From Chryseobacterium gleum (GTDB taxonomy: Bacteria > Bacteroidota > Bacteroidia > Flavobacteriales > BACL11), in NCBI GenBank assembly GCA_945865535.1, contig CAMBDW010000004.1:1-64000 (forward strand): 64,000 bases of DNA. Direction: 5' to 3'. This document shows, in pieces, positions 1 through 8,886 of the stretch. A program made the position numbers and the translations under genes. Positions within the stretch are counted from its first letter, which is position 1; every line of letters begins with the position of its first letter. The notes beneath the pieces were generated by a model. It did no database searches. It was not told where the DNA came from and worked only from the letters and a program-made list of their open reading frames with translations.

Positions 1-1091
1 CAAAAAAAAATATTAAATCTTTTTGTGGAAAACCACTTATTTTTTGGAATCTGCAAGAGTTGCAAAAATCTGTAGTTAAGGAGATAATTGTTGCAACTGA
101 TAATGAAGAAATTAAAGATATTGTAAACTCATTTAACTTTTCTAAAGTTAAGGTTTATAATAGAAATTCTAAAAATTCTGAAGACACTTCTTCTACTGAA
201 TCTGTTATGTTAGAGTATATTTCTCAATCTAATCTATCAGATGCTGATACTTTTATGTTGGTGCAAGCAACTTCTCCTTTTACTCAAACATCTGATTTTA
301 ATGAAGCTTTAAGTTTATTTAAAGATTATGATTCTGTACTGAGTTGTTGTGAGTCTAAACGATTTTCCTGGAAAGATGGAAAAGCACTTAATTACGACAT
401 CTACAACCGTCCAAGAAGACAAGATTTTAAAGGTACTATGATTGAAAATGGGGCATTTTATATTTCCTCAGTTGCGAATATTAGAAAAACTAAGAATAGA
501 ATTTCTGGAGCTATTGGTGTTTATCAAATGCCAGAATATACCTATACTGAAATTGATGAGCATGAAGATTGGATAGTGGCTGAATCTTTAATGAAAAGAT
601 TCGTTCTTAAAAATAAGCTACATGATTTTTCTAAGATAAAATTATTTCTATCGGATGTTGATGGGGTACTAACGGATGCTGGAATGTATTATACAGAAAG
701 TGGAGATGAATTTAAAAAATTCTCAACTTATGATGGAATGGGATTCCAGCTTCTGCAAAAAACGGGAGTTAAAGTAGGGATTATCACATCTGAAGATAGA
801 GATTTAAACAGAAGGCGGGCAAAAAAAATTGGGTTAGATTTTGATTTTCATGGCACAAAGGATAAGCTTCAAATTGTAACAGATTTATGTAAAAAAGAAA
901 ATATTTTTCTTAAAGAAGTTGCTTACATTGGAGATGATGTAAATTGTTTTGAGTTGCTATCAAATATTGGTTTTGCTGCTTGTCCAAATAATGCAGTGGA
1001 AAAAATAAAGTTGATTCCAAACATTATCCAATTAGAAAAAAATGGAGGCGAAGGAGTGGTAAGAGAATTTATTGAGCTAATTTTAGAATAA
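1..1091 (+). CDS. neuA: CMP-nonulosonate synthetase fused to KdsC-like phosphatase (5' end outside window)
   Basis: Probably activates a nonulosonic (sialic-type) acid with CTP to give the CMP-sugar used by the surrounding glycan genes. The frame is open to the left edge (codons from base 3). The first visible residues, KNIKSFCGKPLIFW, match the segment just after the nucleotide-binding N-terminus of the NeuA family, so only about 15-20 residues are missing; the in-frame TTG at base 60 is internal. The synthetase part runs to about base 600. A second domain follows, opening with HAD motif I, DVDGVLTD (bases 654-677), and KdsC-like features such as the later GDDVND-like GDDVNC. A similar fusion occurs in animal CMAS enzymes. 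Whether the HAD half dephosphorylates the sugar or is structural cannot be told. The stop and the next start overlap as TAATG. Confidence 0.85.
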   Translation, partial: KKNIKSFCGKPLIFWNLQELQKSVVKEIIVATDNEEIKDIVNSFNFSKVKVYNRNSKNSEDTSSTESVMLEYISQSNLSDADTFMLVQATSPFTQTSDFNEALSLFKDYDSVLSCCESKRFSWKDGKALNYDIYNRPRRQDFKGTMIENGAFYISSVANIRKTKNRISGAIGVYQMPEYTYTEIDEHEDWIVAESLMKRFVLKNKLHDFSKIKLFLSDVDGVLTDAGMYYTESGDEFKKFSTYDGMGFQLLQKTGVKVGIITSEDRDLNRRRAKKIGLDFDFHGTKDKLQIVTDLCKKENIFLKEVAYIGDDVNCFELLSNIGFAACPNNAVEKIKLIPNIIQLEKNGGEGVVREFIELILE

Positions 1092-2488
1092 TGAATTTTG
1101 ATGCTAATGACTTAAAATCGTTAGAAGAGTATTTGAAATTAAGCAATATTTCAAAAGAGGAAGTTTGTATTGTTGGGAGCGCAACTCTTTCTTTAATTGG
1201 AATTAGAAATCATAATGATATAGATATTGTTGTCCATTCCAAAAACGCCATTAAAAACCTATCATCACATCCGTTGATTGAAAAAGTGAACTCTCCTTGG
1301 AGCTCTTTGTTTTCTGATGATGAATTGATTGAAAATGCAACTCTACACATTATTTATAATGGTTTTAAATTTGTTTGTCCTGAATTGGTTTTTCATAGAA
1401 AAGTATGGCATAATAGGCTAAAAGATCAATTAGATATTATCGAATTAAGAGAATATGCGAATATGCATAAAGACTGGAATTGGGAACTTTTAAAAGGAGC
1501 TTTACCCAATCCTTCTCTCATTAAGATTTTAATAAAAAAATGTAATAATAGATTTGCACTTTATAAAAGTAGATTAATAGAGTATTTCAGATTTGAGACT
1601 AAATTACATGAAGATTACTTTCAAATGATTCCAACTTCTCATTTGTTAGCTAAGCAAGTTGTTTATCAGTTGTTTAATCGTTATGATTTAGTAGTTCGCT
1701 ATATGGCTATTTCTTCTTTTTTAAAAGGTGATAATATCGGAATTGCACTTTATCAGAAAATGCAGGAAAATAGAGGGGGATCTGTTTATAAAAATCCTTG
1801 GAAATGTTTTAAAGATTTGATTGTAAATATAAAAGATAATGGTTTTGATATAAGCCAACCAATACTCGTTAATAAGGATATGCATGTTGTTGATGGGGCA
1901 CATAGGTTGGCTTGCGCTTTATATTTTAATGAAAAGTATATTGCTATTAGAGTAAATAGAAAGTTAGATCATTCTCCTTATGGAATTGATTGGTTTAAAA
2001 ATAATAACTTCTCTAATGAAGAGTTAAAATTAATAACTGATCAAAAGAATGAAATTTTTAATAATAATCATTTGTATTTTGAAATTGTTCTTTGGCCATC
2101 TGTAGCAGATTATTTTGATGAGATTGAAGCATTGATACAAGCAAAATTTACAATAATTTTTTCTAAAGATCATAAGGATATTCTTCATTTTAACAACTAT
2201 ATAAAGGCTTTATATAAAATTGATGATATTAAAGATTGGAAAGTTGATTTAAAAATAAACGGATTGTCATCCTACCCTAAAGATATCAGAGTAATTAAAA
2301 TAGAAATTCCTGAACCTCATTTTAGACTTAAGGATAATAATCGTTTAATTTCTACAGTAGTGGAAGCGTTAAAACAAGAAATAAGAACCAAGTATAAATC
2401 AAAAGTGGCTAATTATTTTCATGATATCATTGTGCATATTGGAGATAATTATTCACATTCTAAAAAAAGTGAAAATTTACTAGATTAA
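1091..2488 (+). CDS. Predicted nucleotidyltransferase-like protein with ParB-like C-terminal segment
   Basis: I do not recognise a characterised homologue. The N-terminus has the signature of a minimal nucleotidyltransferase fold: VGSATLSLIG (residues 28-37) followed by the acidic pair in NDIDIVV (Asp43, Asp45). A long middle region shows no motif I can name. Around residues 255-280, QPILVN followed by VVDGAHRLACAL resembles the ParB/Srx-like core, where DGxHR is typical. The ATG overlaps the previous stop by one base, and the gene lies between a sugar-activating enzyme and glycosyltransferases, so it presumably serves the same glycan. It might attach a nucleotidyl or phospho group to the glycan, but that is inference. 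465 residues, no signal peptide or membrane segment seen. Confidence 0.6.
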   Translation: MNFDANDLKSLEEYLKLSNISKEEVCIVGSATLSLIGIRNHNDIDIVVHSKNAIKNLSSHPLIEKVNSPWSSLFSDDELIENATLHIIYNGFKFVCPELVFHRKVWHNRLKDQLDIIELREYANMHKDWNWELLKGALPNPSLIKILIKKCNNRFALYKSRLIEYFRFETKLHEDYFQMIPTSHLLAKQVVYQLFNRYDLVVRYMAISSFLKGDNIGIALYQKMQENRGGSVYKNPWKCFKDLIVNIKDNGFDISQPILVNKDMHVVDGAHRLACALYFNEKYIAIRVNRKLDHSPYGIDWFKNNNFSNEELKLITDQKNEIFNNNHLYFEIVLWPSVADYFDEIEALIQAKFTIIFSKDHKDILHFNNYIKALYKIDDIKDWKVDLKINGLSSYPKDIRVIKIEIPEPHFRLKDNNRLISTVVEALKQEIRTKYKSKVANYFHDIIVHIGDNYSHSKKSENLLD

Positions 2489-2635
2489 ATGATTAGAAAT
2501 TCACCATATATCATAAAATTCTTATTTTTTCTTTTTGCTGAATTAATTAAAACAAGAAAATATGCTTTAATCTTCTATTGCCCTCAGTATTTTAATAGAG
2601 GCGATACAAACTGAATTTTTTTTTGGCTGTCAAAT
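2489..2635 (+). pseudogene. Decayed 5' end of a tandem paralogue of the next gene
   Basis: A 41-codon frame starts with ATG at 2489, directly after the preceding stop, and ends with TGA at 2612-2614. Its end, IFYCPQYFNRGD, closely matches IFYAPHHFNRGE in the N-terminus of the intact gene starting at 2636, and the hydrophobic, lysine-rich start is similar too. After the TGA the similarity continues briefly (FF against LFF), and aligning the bases suggests a one-base deletion at the stop. About 20 bases later the intact paralogue begins. The simplest reading is a tandem duplicate that lost all but about 45 codons. It could still be translated as a short peptide. Confidence 0.6.
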
Positions 2636-3766
2636 ATGAAAATCTATTATTTCTTTTATTCAATTTTTTATTTTGTAAGACAAGCTTTTACAAAAAAACA
2701 CTATACTATTATTTTTTATGCCCCACATCATTTTAATAGGGGAGAAAACGCAGAGAATCTTTTTTTTAAAGATTTATTACATGTATGTAAAATACATAAT
2801 ATCAGTTTTTTATATTTGGAAGAACCAGATAATTACTCCAATCAAAAGCGTTCAAAAACGGCTATTCCCTTTGATTTTATCTATTATTTGATTGTATTGT
2901 TGCGTAAATTTATGGGATCAGAGATGTCATATATTGAAATAGACGCAAAGATTGGGCGGTTTTTGAAAAAGATTTTTTTTAGAAGAGTCACGTTTGATAA
3001 CTATATTGCTATCTCTCAAAGTATGTTAAGTTTTTTCAATGGAATCAATACTGATGCAAAAAGATTTGATTTGCAACATGGGACAATTCATGCGAGAAAG
3101 GAAAGCTATCTGAATGATGGGCTGGTGTCTAGAAATCTGAAAGAGAACGACACCCATCTTTTATTAAGTGGAGTGGCTTACAAAGAGTTGTTAACTAAAA
3201 ATGATAGAGAAAACTATTTTCAGACTCACATTCAAGTTATTGGGAGTTCTGTTGTTCAGTTTAATGCTATTACTCCTTCTGAACTAAATAAAAATGTTTT
3301 AGTTTCATTACAATTCACTCACGATCATTTAAAAGATGAAAATCAACAAATTGCTGATAGTTTAGAACAGCTCATAAAAAAGGAGTCTACTTTTCATTTT
3401 TTTCTAAAAAATCATCCAAGGTTTAATAATGAGGTAGACTTAACTCGATTTTTATCGCTACCAAATGTATCGTTATTTTCTAGCGATTTAAAAGAGGCCT
3501 TTGCTAGATTTTCTTTCCATTTAACTGCTTATTCCACAGTAACTTTTGAGGCAGCATTACACGGAATTCCAACTTGCTTTTTGCAATCAAATTCTTGTAA
3601 AATGGATATTTTTAAGACTCAGTATATTTATCCTTTTTACACCATTTCATTAGCTGATTTGTACAATAGTTATTTCTCTTGCACTTTACAGACAAAGAAA
3701 TGGGCAGAACAATTTTATCAGCCATTTTGTGAAGTATCTTTTTTAAAAGCTTTAAAAAATGGATAA
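2636..3766 (+). CDS. GT-B-like glycosyl/glycerophosphotransferase (capsule synthesis type)
   Basis: Likely a cytoplasmic transferase of the broad family that includes polysialyltransferases, KpsS-like and CDP-glycerol:polyglycerophosphate transferases. Supporting motifs are FDLQHGT (residues 144-150), FLKNHPRF (256-263) and AYSTVTFEAALHGIPT (298-313). These are the QHG, KxHPR and S/T-x3-EA-x3-G blocks that line the donor site in such proteins. The N-terminus is hydrophobic but does not look like a cleaved signal peptide. It overlaps the next gene by 8 bases. The 147 bases upstream hold a remnant of a paralogue. Donor and acceptor cannot be predicted, but a CMP-sugar donor would fit the synthetase two genes upstream. 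Confidence 0.6.
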   Translation: MKIYYFFYSIFYFVRQAFTKKHYTIIFYAPHHFNRGENAENLFFKDLLHVCKIHNISFLYLEEPDNYSNQKRSKTAIPFDFIYYLIVLLRKFMGSEMSYIEIDAKIGRFLKKIFFRRVTFDNYIAISQSMLSFFNGINTDAKRFDLQHGTIHARKESYLNDGLVSRNLKENDTHLLLSGVAYKELLTKNDRENYFQTHIQVIGSSVVQFNAITPSELNKNVLVSLQFTHDHLKDENQQIADSLEQLIKKESTFHFFLKNHPRFNNEVDLTRFLSLPNVSLFSSDLKEAFARFSFHLTAYSTVTFEAALHGIPTCFLQSNSCKMDIFKTQYIYPFYTISLADLYNSYFSCTLQTKKWAEQFYQPFCEVSFLKALKNG

Positions 3767-4790
3767 AAAGAAAATCAAAGTATTTTTAGGGGCTTATGTA
3801 AATTATACAAATGCACAGAATTTGAATTGTTTAGCTTTAACAAAGTATCTTGATTCTTCAAAGTTTACAATTTATGCTTTAAGCACCTATTTATCACCTA
3901 AGGTAAAAAACAAAGCAAATTTGTTTCATTGTTTTTATCCACTTAGAATTTCTACTGCTTTAGGATTTTTCTGGGGTATTCTTCATTGTGATGTGGCTTT
4001 TTTACCAAAACACAGTGACACTCCTTTATGGGTATTGAAACTAGCTAGATTATTAAATAAACCAATTTTTACTACAATTGAGGGAATTGACACTATTCAG
4101 ATGCTTATAACATCTTATAATTACAAAGATATGGTGTTAAGTAGATTTAAATATTTTAATAAGATATATCCTATTACAGATCATATTATGAATCTTAATA
4201 AAGATATTAGATTAGAAAATAATCCTTTATTACTTGGTGTTGATAGTTTGAGTTTTTCATTTAACAATAAAGAAAGACTCTCTTCAATTGTATTTGTTGG
4301 GGGATTGATAAAAAGAAAAAGAGTTTATGAATTTATTACTTTAGCAAAGCTATATCCTAATATAAAATTTAAAATAATTGGTCAAGGGCCTGAACAACAA
4401 AGTTTGAAGCACAAGATACCTTTGAACGTTTCTTTTTTTGGAAGTGTGAATCATAAAGAAATGGATGAGTTTTTAAAAGAATCTGACTTATTGTTTTTAC
4501 CATCTAAATCTGAGGGGTTTCCTAAAGTAATTTTAGAAGCTGCCTCAGCTGGAGTCCCATCCATTGTGTATGATAGTTATGGAGCTTCTTCTTGGATAGA
4601 TAATAGAAAGAATGGGTTTGTTGTATCTTCCTTTAATCATGTTGAAGAATTAGTAAATGAGCTTTTAGAGAATCCAGTATTATTACATGAAGTTTCTAAG
4701 AATACTGAGGATTTGGCTCATAGATTTGATTGGAAAAAGATCATTAATGATTGGGAAAAAGTAATTGAAGATTTATATAATGGAAAATAA
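3759..4790 (+). CDS. Glycosyltransferase family 4
   Basis: A retaining GT-B glycosyltransferase acting on a nucleotide-sugar donor on the cytoplasmic side of the membrane. The C-terminal half has the family pattern: VFVGGLIKRKR (residues 178-188), KIIGQGPEQQ (205-214) and the EX7E donor motif SEGFPKVILEAASAGVPSIV (251-270, Glu252 and Glu260). At 343 residues it is slightly short for the family because the N-terminal acceptor domain is compact. It starts 8 bases inside the previous gene and overlaps the next by 11 bases, so it is in the same transcription unit. The sugar transferred cannot be read from the sequence. Confidence 0.85.
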   Translation: MDKKKIKVFLGAYVNYTNAQNLNCLALTKYLDSSKFTIYALSTYLSPKVKNKANLFHCFYPLRISTALGFFWGILHCDVAFLPKHSDTPLWVLKLARLLNKPIFTTIEGIDTIQMLITSYNYKDMVLSRFKYFNKIYPITDHIMNLNKDIRLENNPLLLGVDSLSFSFNNKERLSSIVFVGGLIKRKRVYEFITLAKLYPNIKFKIIGQGPEQQSLKHKIPLNVSFFGSVNHKEMDEFLKESDLLFLPSKSEGFPKVILEAASAGVPSIVYDSYGASSWIDNRKNGFVVSSFNHVEELVNELLENPVLLHEVSKNTEDLAHRFDWKKIINDWEKVIEDLYNGK

Positions 4791-5925
4791 AAAAACATAT
4801 CTGGTGCTTACTCCATTTTTTCCTTCTGATGAAAGTCATGTTGGAAGTTATGTTTTTGACCAGATAAATGAGATCAGCAAGCAAAGTGATTTTAATATTG
4901 AAATAGTAAAAACAGTTTCTTTATTTTCCTCAGAAAAAGACTATGAGTTTCATGGTTTTAATGTGCGAATTTTTAAAACATGGGATTTTCCATACTTTTT
5001 CTTCCCTGGAATTTTTAACTCAATAAATAAAAAAAGATTTCAATTTTTATTAAGTAAAAATAAAATTGAAGATGTATCAATTTCACACTCTCATGTAGCT
5101 TACCCTGCATCTTATTTAGTGGAGGATTTATCATGTAAAAAAATAGCTCAACATCATGGTTTAGATGTGTTGCAATTGTTAAATGGCAGAAGTGGAATTT
5201 TAAGAAAAATACAAAGAAATTATCTGATAAAAAATACAATAAATCATCTAAATAGAATGGACTTAAATATTGGTGTTTCTAAGTTAGTTTTAGAGCAATT
5301 TAAGGCATTTAAGCTGTATGAGCCAAAATCAGAATATGTGTTGTATAATGGAGTAGATAGAACAAAGTTTTATCCAATCGATTCAATTAATAAGTCTGAC
5401 AAATTTCAGATTGGTTGTGTGGCTAATTTTTGGAGAATTAAAGATCAGATTAGTTTAATTAAAGCAGTTGAGCTTATAATTACTGATGGTAAAGAAGACA
5501 TTGAATTAAGACTAATTGGTTTAGGAGATGAATTAGCGAAGTGTAAACAATATGTAATTGATAAAGAACTAGAGAGATATGTTTTTTTTGAAAAGGAGAT
5601 GCTCCATGATGAACTTAATCTATTTTATAATGAAATAGATCTTTTTGTTTTACCTTCATATTATGAGGCTTTAGGATGTGTTTATTTAGAAGCTTGGGCT
5701 ACTGAAACTCCTATTATATCAATTAAAGAACAGGGTATTGCTGAGTTAATTCCTATAAATGAAATAGATAATTTATTAGCAGATAAGAAATTACCAGAAT
5801 CATTAAAAGAGAAAATTATAGGAGAATATAATAGAAAAAGATGCTATCCGTTTAATGAAAAATATGATATTAATAATACGATTAATAATTTTTTAACATT
5901 AAATATTTTCAAGAATGATAATTAA
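4780..5925 (+). CDS. Glycosyltransferase family 4
   Basis: A second GT4 enzyme. Visible features are an N-terminal TPFFPSDES loop, a middle SHVAYPASY/QHHGLDVL block, the YVLYNGVDRTKFYP hinge usual before the donor domain, and the EX7E motif in YYEALGCVYLEAWATE (from about residue 294). I chose ATG 4780 (MENKKTYLVLTPF) rather than an in-frame TTG 15 bases earlier, because family members start close to the first beta strand and ATG overlaps of about 10 bases are the rule in this cluster. It overlaps the following sulfotransferase gene by 11 bases. Confidence 0.85.
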   Translation: MENKKTYLVLTPFFPSDESHVGSYVFDQINEISKQSDFNIEIVKTVSLFSSEKDYEFHGFNVRIFKTWDFPYFFFPGIFNSINKKRFQFLLSKNKIEDVSISHSHVAYPASYLVEDLSCKKIAQHHGLDVLQLLNGRSGILRKIQRNYLIKNTINHLNRMDLNIGVSKLVLEQFKAFKLYEPKSEYVLYNGVDRTKFYPIDSINKSDKFQIGCVANFWRIKDQISLIKAVELIITDGKEDIELRLIGLGDELAKCKQYVIDKELERYVFFEKEMLHDELNLFYNEIDLFVLPSYYEALGCVYLEAWATETPIISIKEQGIAELIPINEIDNLLADKKLPESLKEKIIGEYNRKRCYPFNEKYDINNTINNFLTLNIFKNDN

Positions 5926-6592
5926 GAGAATGTTAAAGAAATATCATACCTGGAAGTTCGCAAAATCTCAGAGGTATAAGGTTTTTAAAAAAGGCACTTT
6001 ATTGAATGCTTTTCATGAGTCTAAAACCATTTTTATTCATATACCTAAAACGGCTGGGATTTCTCTTTTAAAAGCAATTTATGGTGATGTTACTCTTGAA
6101 GGCCATAGGAGTTTATATTTTAATCGTATAGCTTTAAAATCTGATAAGGATAATTATTTCTCTTTCTCTTTTGTGCGTAACCCGTATGATAGATTGTATG
6201 CTGCTTACAAGTTCTTGGAAAAAGGGGGAATTAATAAACTTGATAAAATTGCTTTTGAGACTCACTTGGAAAAGTTTAAAGACTTTGAGGATTTTGTTGT
6301 AAATGGTCTAGATAAAAAGCTGATTTTTCAGATTACTCATTTAATCCCTCAATCAGATTTTCTATGTAATACCAAAGGACAAATTCTTGTGGATTTTATT
6401 GGTACATTTGAAAATTTAGAAGAAGATGTGAAAAGGTTATCATTAAAATTAGAAAAAGAAATAGAAGTTGATCATCTAAATAAAAACATGAAGGAATTAA
6501 GTTATACTGATGTATACACCAATGAAATGATTGAAAAAGTAAAAGAGATTTATAAAAAAGATTTAGCGATTTTTAAATATAATTTTAAATAG
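5915..6592 (+). CDS. Sulfotransferase family 2-like protein
   Basis: Likely transfers sulfate from PAPS to a hydroxyl of the glycan. The 5'-phosphosulfate loop is seen as FIHIPKTAGISLLKAIYG (residues 40-57) and the 3'-phosphate site as FVRNPYDRLYAAY (86-98). These two blocks at this spacing are typical of membrane-associated carbohydrate sulfotransferases of the HNK-1/chondroitin type, which also occur in bacterial capsule clusters. At 225 residues it is near the lower end for the family. An alternative ATG lies 15 bases downstream. A PAPS-making pathway is not in this window. Confidence 0.8.
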   Translation: MIIKRMLKKYHTWKFAKSQRYKVFKKGTLLNAFHESKTIFIHIPKTAGISLLKAIYGDVTLEGHRSLYFNRIALKSDKDNYFSFSFVRNPYDRLYAAYKFLEKGGINKLDKIAFETHLEKFKDFEDFVVNGLDKKLIFQITHLIPQSDFLCNTKGQILVDFIGTFENLEEDVKRLSLKLEKEIEVDHLNKNMKELSYTDVYTNEMIEKVKEIYKKDLAIFKYNFK

Positions 6593-8038
6593 ATGCTTAA
6601 GTTAATAATAAAACAAGCAAACTGGAGTGTATTAGGTTCAATTTTTGGCTTTGCTATTGGTTTTTTTGTTAAAATTTACCTTATAGATATTGTTGGTTTA
6701 CAGGCATGGGGAAAATATGTTATTGCTCAAACCTTTAGTTCCTTTGTTGAAACAGTTTTATCCATAGGGATTCCATTTGTAATTATAAAATTTATACCTA
6801 CTTTTATAGAGAACAATAAGCAAAAAGCCAGTAGAATTGCAAGTATTTTTTTAAAATATGCAGTTGTAGTTGGAAGTGTTTTTCTTGCTATTGTCTATTT
6901 TTCATCTGACTTAATTAATCAGTATATTTATAATGATGTATCTGGATTAAACTTGATTCTGTTTATGATGTGTATACATGTGCCAATTAGTATGTTATTT
7001 GGTGTTATTATCTCTTTGTATCGGTCTATGTTAAAAATAAAAGAGATTGTATTGTACGGAACAGTAGTTACTGTTTCATTAAGGGCAATATCAACTTTTA
7101 TTATTTTCCAGTATACTTCAGATATAAGCCATTTTATATTGATAGAAGTTTTTACTCAAATTATAGTTTTATCTATTTTATTATATTTATTTAATAAAAA
7201 TGAATTTTCATTATTTGTAAAGTCAGATTTCAGAGAGTTTGTTGGAGATTCCAAAATGGTTTCTTATGGTAAAAAAATGTTTTTGAATTCAATTATTACA
7301 TTTATTTCAGCTTGGGCATTAAGTTTTATTATTAGTATTAAGTTGACTTCAGAAGATGTGGGGGCCTATAATATTTTGCTTACTCTTACAGGACTAACAA
7401 CTTTTTTACTTATAAATTTAAATAGAGTATTTGCCCCAGCAATTTCAAAATTATATCATGAAGGAAATTCTTTTGAACTTAGTAATTTGTATAAAAAAAC
7501 TACATTTTTGATAAATGTATTAACTATTCCTTTAGTAATTATAATAACAACTTTTGCTGATGAAATTTTAGGACTTTATTCTGTTGAAATGCTCAAGTAT
7601 AAAGACTTTTTGTTTTTTATGCTTGTAGGAGGGATGTTATCATTAGCTGCTGGAAGTTCGGGCACTTTTATTATAATGGCTGGTTTGGAGAAAAAGGAGT
7701 TACAGCTACAAACTCTCAAAGCAGTTTTAATTACTGGACTGGCTTTTGCTTTTGTGAGCGAATATAAAATGCTTGCTATTGTATCACTATATGTTATTTT
7801 TATGTTATTTATAAATGTTTCACAATTAATCTATATTAAGAAAAATGTAAGTATTTCGCCATTTTCTGCTGATTTATTAAAACTTTTCGGGCTAACTATT
7901 ATTGGTATGTATTTTGCGATAAATCAGAGTTATAATTTCAAATTAATACATTTCATTTTAATACCAATAGGGGTGTATTTAGCATGTTTTTTATTAATGT
8001 TGAAACCCATTAAGTCTCTAATTAAAGAATTGAGATAA
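6593..8038 (+). CDS. Wzx-type polysaccharide flippase
   Basis: A polytopic inner-membrane protein of the MATE/MOP oligosaccharide exporter superfamily, which flips lipid-linked repeat units to the periplasm. The 481 residues fold into about twelve to fourteen hydrophobic segments with short loops, opening with KQANWSVLGSIFGFAIGFFV as is usual for Wzx/RfbX proteins. The ATG directly follows the upstream stop, and the stop overlaps the next start by one base. Presence of a flippase together with a Wzy-like protein (8879-10015) points to Wzy-dependent assembly rather than an ABC exporter route. Confidence 0.85.
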   Translation: MLKLIIKQANWSVLGSIFGFAIGFFVKIYLIDIVGLQAWGKYVIAQTFSSFVETVLSIGIPFVIIKFIPTFIENNKQKASRIASIFLKYAVVVGSVFLAIVYFSSDLINQYIYNDVSGLNLILFMMCIHVPISMLFGVIISLYRSMLKIKEIVLYGTVVTVSLRAISTFIIFQYTSDISHFILIEVFTQIIVLSILLYLFNKNEFSLFVKSDFREFVGDSKMVSYGKKMFLNSIITFISAWALSFIISIKLTSEDVGAYNILLTLTGLTTFLLINLNRVFAPAISKLYHEGNSFELSNLYKKTTFLINVLTIPLVIIITTFADEILGLYSVEMLKYKDFLFFMLVGGMLSLAAGSSGTFIIMAGLEKKELQLQTLKAVLITGLAFAFVSEYKMLAIVSLYVIFMLFINVSQLIYIKKNVSISPFSADLLKLFGLTIIGMYFAINQSYNFKLIHFILIPIGVYLACFLLMLKPIKSLIKELR

Positions 8039-8886
8039 TGAAATATTCATTTGTATCATTAGGTAAATTAGAAAGCTTTGGAATTCGTTTAGGAGGAGCA
8101 GGCTTAGGCAATATATTATTCCCTTGGGCAACTGCAATAGTGTACGCAAAAGAACATAATCTGATTAGAATACAAACAACTTGGAAAAATTTGAAATTAG
8201 GAACATTTATTAGAAAAGAAAGAGATAAAAGAATGTACCTTGATTTATTTTCCGGTAGAGATGGGGTAAGCGGAATAAAAAAGTTTTTATTATTGAATTT
8301 TTCAAGTAAAGTAAAGATTTTCTCTGATATGGATGAATTATTTGAGCCATTTAAACACGAACATAATTTCGTAAAATCTGAGTTATTAAAAATAATTAAT
8401 CCTTATCATATTAACAAAGTAAATGGGTTTGACAACAATTCAGTTGCTATTCATATTAGAATGGGTGATTTTGAAATTCCAAAGGATGAAACGATTTTAA
8501 GAAGCGGTCGTTGGGGTTATCGTTTACCCATAAAATGGTATAAAAGTATTATTGAAAAAATTAGAGAAGTTAGTAATATACCAATTTATATTTTTTCTGA
8601 TGCAAATGATGAAGACCTTCAAGAGATTTTGGAATTAGAAAATTGCAAGAGAGTGCATTTTGGGTCTGCTATATCAGATATGCTAGTGTTAAGTAATGCT
8701 AAGATATTGATTTCATCAGCAAGTACTTTTAGTATGTGGGCATCATTTTTAGGCCAGCATTCAACTATTTGGTTTCCTGGACAAATGAGGCAGAAACTAA
8801 TAAATGATGCTACTATTTTTGAAGGAGAGATGGATTATAATGATCCATTGCCAATTGCTATCATTCAACTCATTAATAATGATTAA
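8038..8886 (+). CDS. GT11-like (alpha-1,2-fucosyltransferase superfamily) glycosyltransferase
   Basis: Resembles the GT11/alpha-fucosyltransferase superfamily. The N-terminus has GGAGLGNILFPWATA (residues 19-33, compare GGLGNQLFQYA). The middle has SVAIHIRMGDFE (135-146, compare HxRxGDY), then YIFSDANDE, and the end has SSASTFSMWASFLG, equivalent to the NSTFSWW block. The match is clear in order and spacing but diverged in detail, so the donor may not be GDP-fucose. It overlaps its neighbours by 1 and 8 bases. Confidence 0.7.
   Translation: MKYSFVSLGKLESFGIRLGGAGLGNILFPWATAIVYAKEHNLIRIQTTWKNLKLGTFIRKERDKRMYLDLFSGRDGVSGIKKFLLLNFSSKVKIFSDMDELFEPFKHEHNFVKSELLKIINPYHINKVNGFDNNSVAIHIRMGDFEIPKDETILRSGRWGYRLPIKWYKSIIEKIREVSNIPIYIFSDANDEDLQEILELENCKRVHFGSAISDMLVLSNAKILISSASTFSMWASFLGQHSTIWFPGQMRQKLINDATIFEGEMDYNDPLPIAIIQLINND

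Noticed and set aside
8804-8878. Longer N-terminus for the O-antigen polymerase/ligase from ATG 8804
   Set aside because: It would overlap the GT11-like gene by more than 80 bases; ATG 8879 gives the overlap typical of the cluster.
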